Of a stretch of DNA of 6,476 nt, positions 6,429 to 6,476 are shown piece by piece (position 1 is the first letter of the stretch; every line of letters starts with the position of its first letter). The translations under genes and the position numbers were made by a program. The notes beneath the pieces are model-generated. The model had not been told where the DNA came from and did not search any database. It saw only the letters and a program-made list of their open reading frames with translations. Origin of the DNA: Microscillaceae bacterium (GTDB lineage: Bacteria; Bacteroidota; Bacteroidia; Cytophagales; Microscillaceae); assembly GCA_003483885.1 (NCBI GenBank), contig DMXI01000698.1, positions 1 to 6,476 of the forward strand, written 5' to 3'.

Positions 6429-6474
6429 ATTCCCAGGCAAGGTTTGCCTGAATTAATTGTTTGGGAATCTTTTT
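6429..6474 (+). terminator. Nested-hairpin intrinsic terminator after the sensor gene
   Basis: The outer arms ATTCCCA (6429-6435) and TGGGAAT (6462-6468) form a perfect 7-bp stem. Inside it, CAGGCAA (6434-6440) and TTGCCTG (6444-6450) form a second 7-bp hairpin with a 3-base loop; the two stems share C6434 and A6435, so one must give up two pairs. A run of five T (6470-6474) follows. It lies 17 bases past the stop codon and is the expected terminator of the sensor gene. Because a promoter-like element precedes it, it could also act as an attenuator or as the body of a short RNA. Confidence 0.7.
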
Positions 6475-6476
6475 CT

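Noticed and set aside
1..6476. tRNA, rRNA, CRISPR array, insertion sequence or att site
   Set aside because: I saw no regularly spaced repeats, transposase motifs, terminal inverted repeats or cloverleaf-like sequence anywhere in the window.

Overview
The window carries two protein genes, both on the plus strand, and reads like the chromosome of an aquatic Bacteroidota bacterium, most likely of the Cytophagales (Microscilla/Flexibacter-like). The grounds are a low-GC sequence, no Shine-Dalgarno site before either start, a perfect TAnnTTTG promoter element (the Bacteroidota -7 box) near the right end, a Y_Y_Y/regulator-propeller sensor, and coiled-coil/PAS/SpoIIE phosphatase proteins of a kind familiar in that order. 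The lineage is inferred from these traits; no marker gene is present.

Layout. Positions 1-295 contain no supported gene; they hold short dyad-symmetric elements and probably the leader of the first gene. Positions 296-1519 encode IspH (LytB), the iron-sulfur enzyme of the last step of the MEP isoprenoid pathway, in the long form also found in cyanobacteria and plants. Positions 1520-1771 hold two tandem intrinsic terminators, then an AT-rich leader with inverted repeats and a weak promoter candidate. Positions 1772-6412 encode one 1546-residue transmembrane signalling protein: signal peptide, large periplasmic beta-propeller region, Y_Y_Y domain, one membrane helix, then in the cytoplasm coiled coil, PAS, coiled coil, PAS, coiled coil and a C-terminal SpoIIE/PP2C serine phosphatase. 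The last 64 bases contain a promoter-like element directly after the stop codon and a strong hairpin with a T-tract.

The two genes do not look functionally linked. The double terminator between them suggests separate transcription; ispH is housekeeping and the second gene is a stand-alone sensor-effector. The most interesting object is that sensor. It has the outside half of a hybrid two-component system but no histidine kinase, and its output should be dephosphorylation of a partner protein (typically a STAS-domain anti-anti-sigma factor). No such partner lies in the window. Its cytoplasmic part is built from a repeated helix-PAS unit, and a conserved 20-residue helical motif recurs five times, with one copy directly before each PAS domain and one before the phosphatase.

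Residue numbers for the sensor count from the ATG at 1772.
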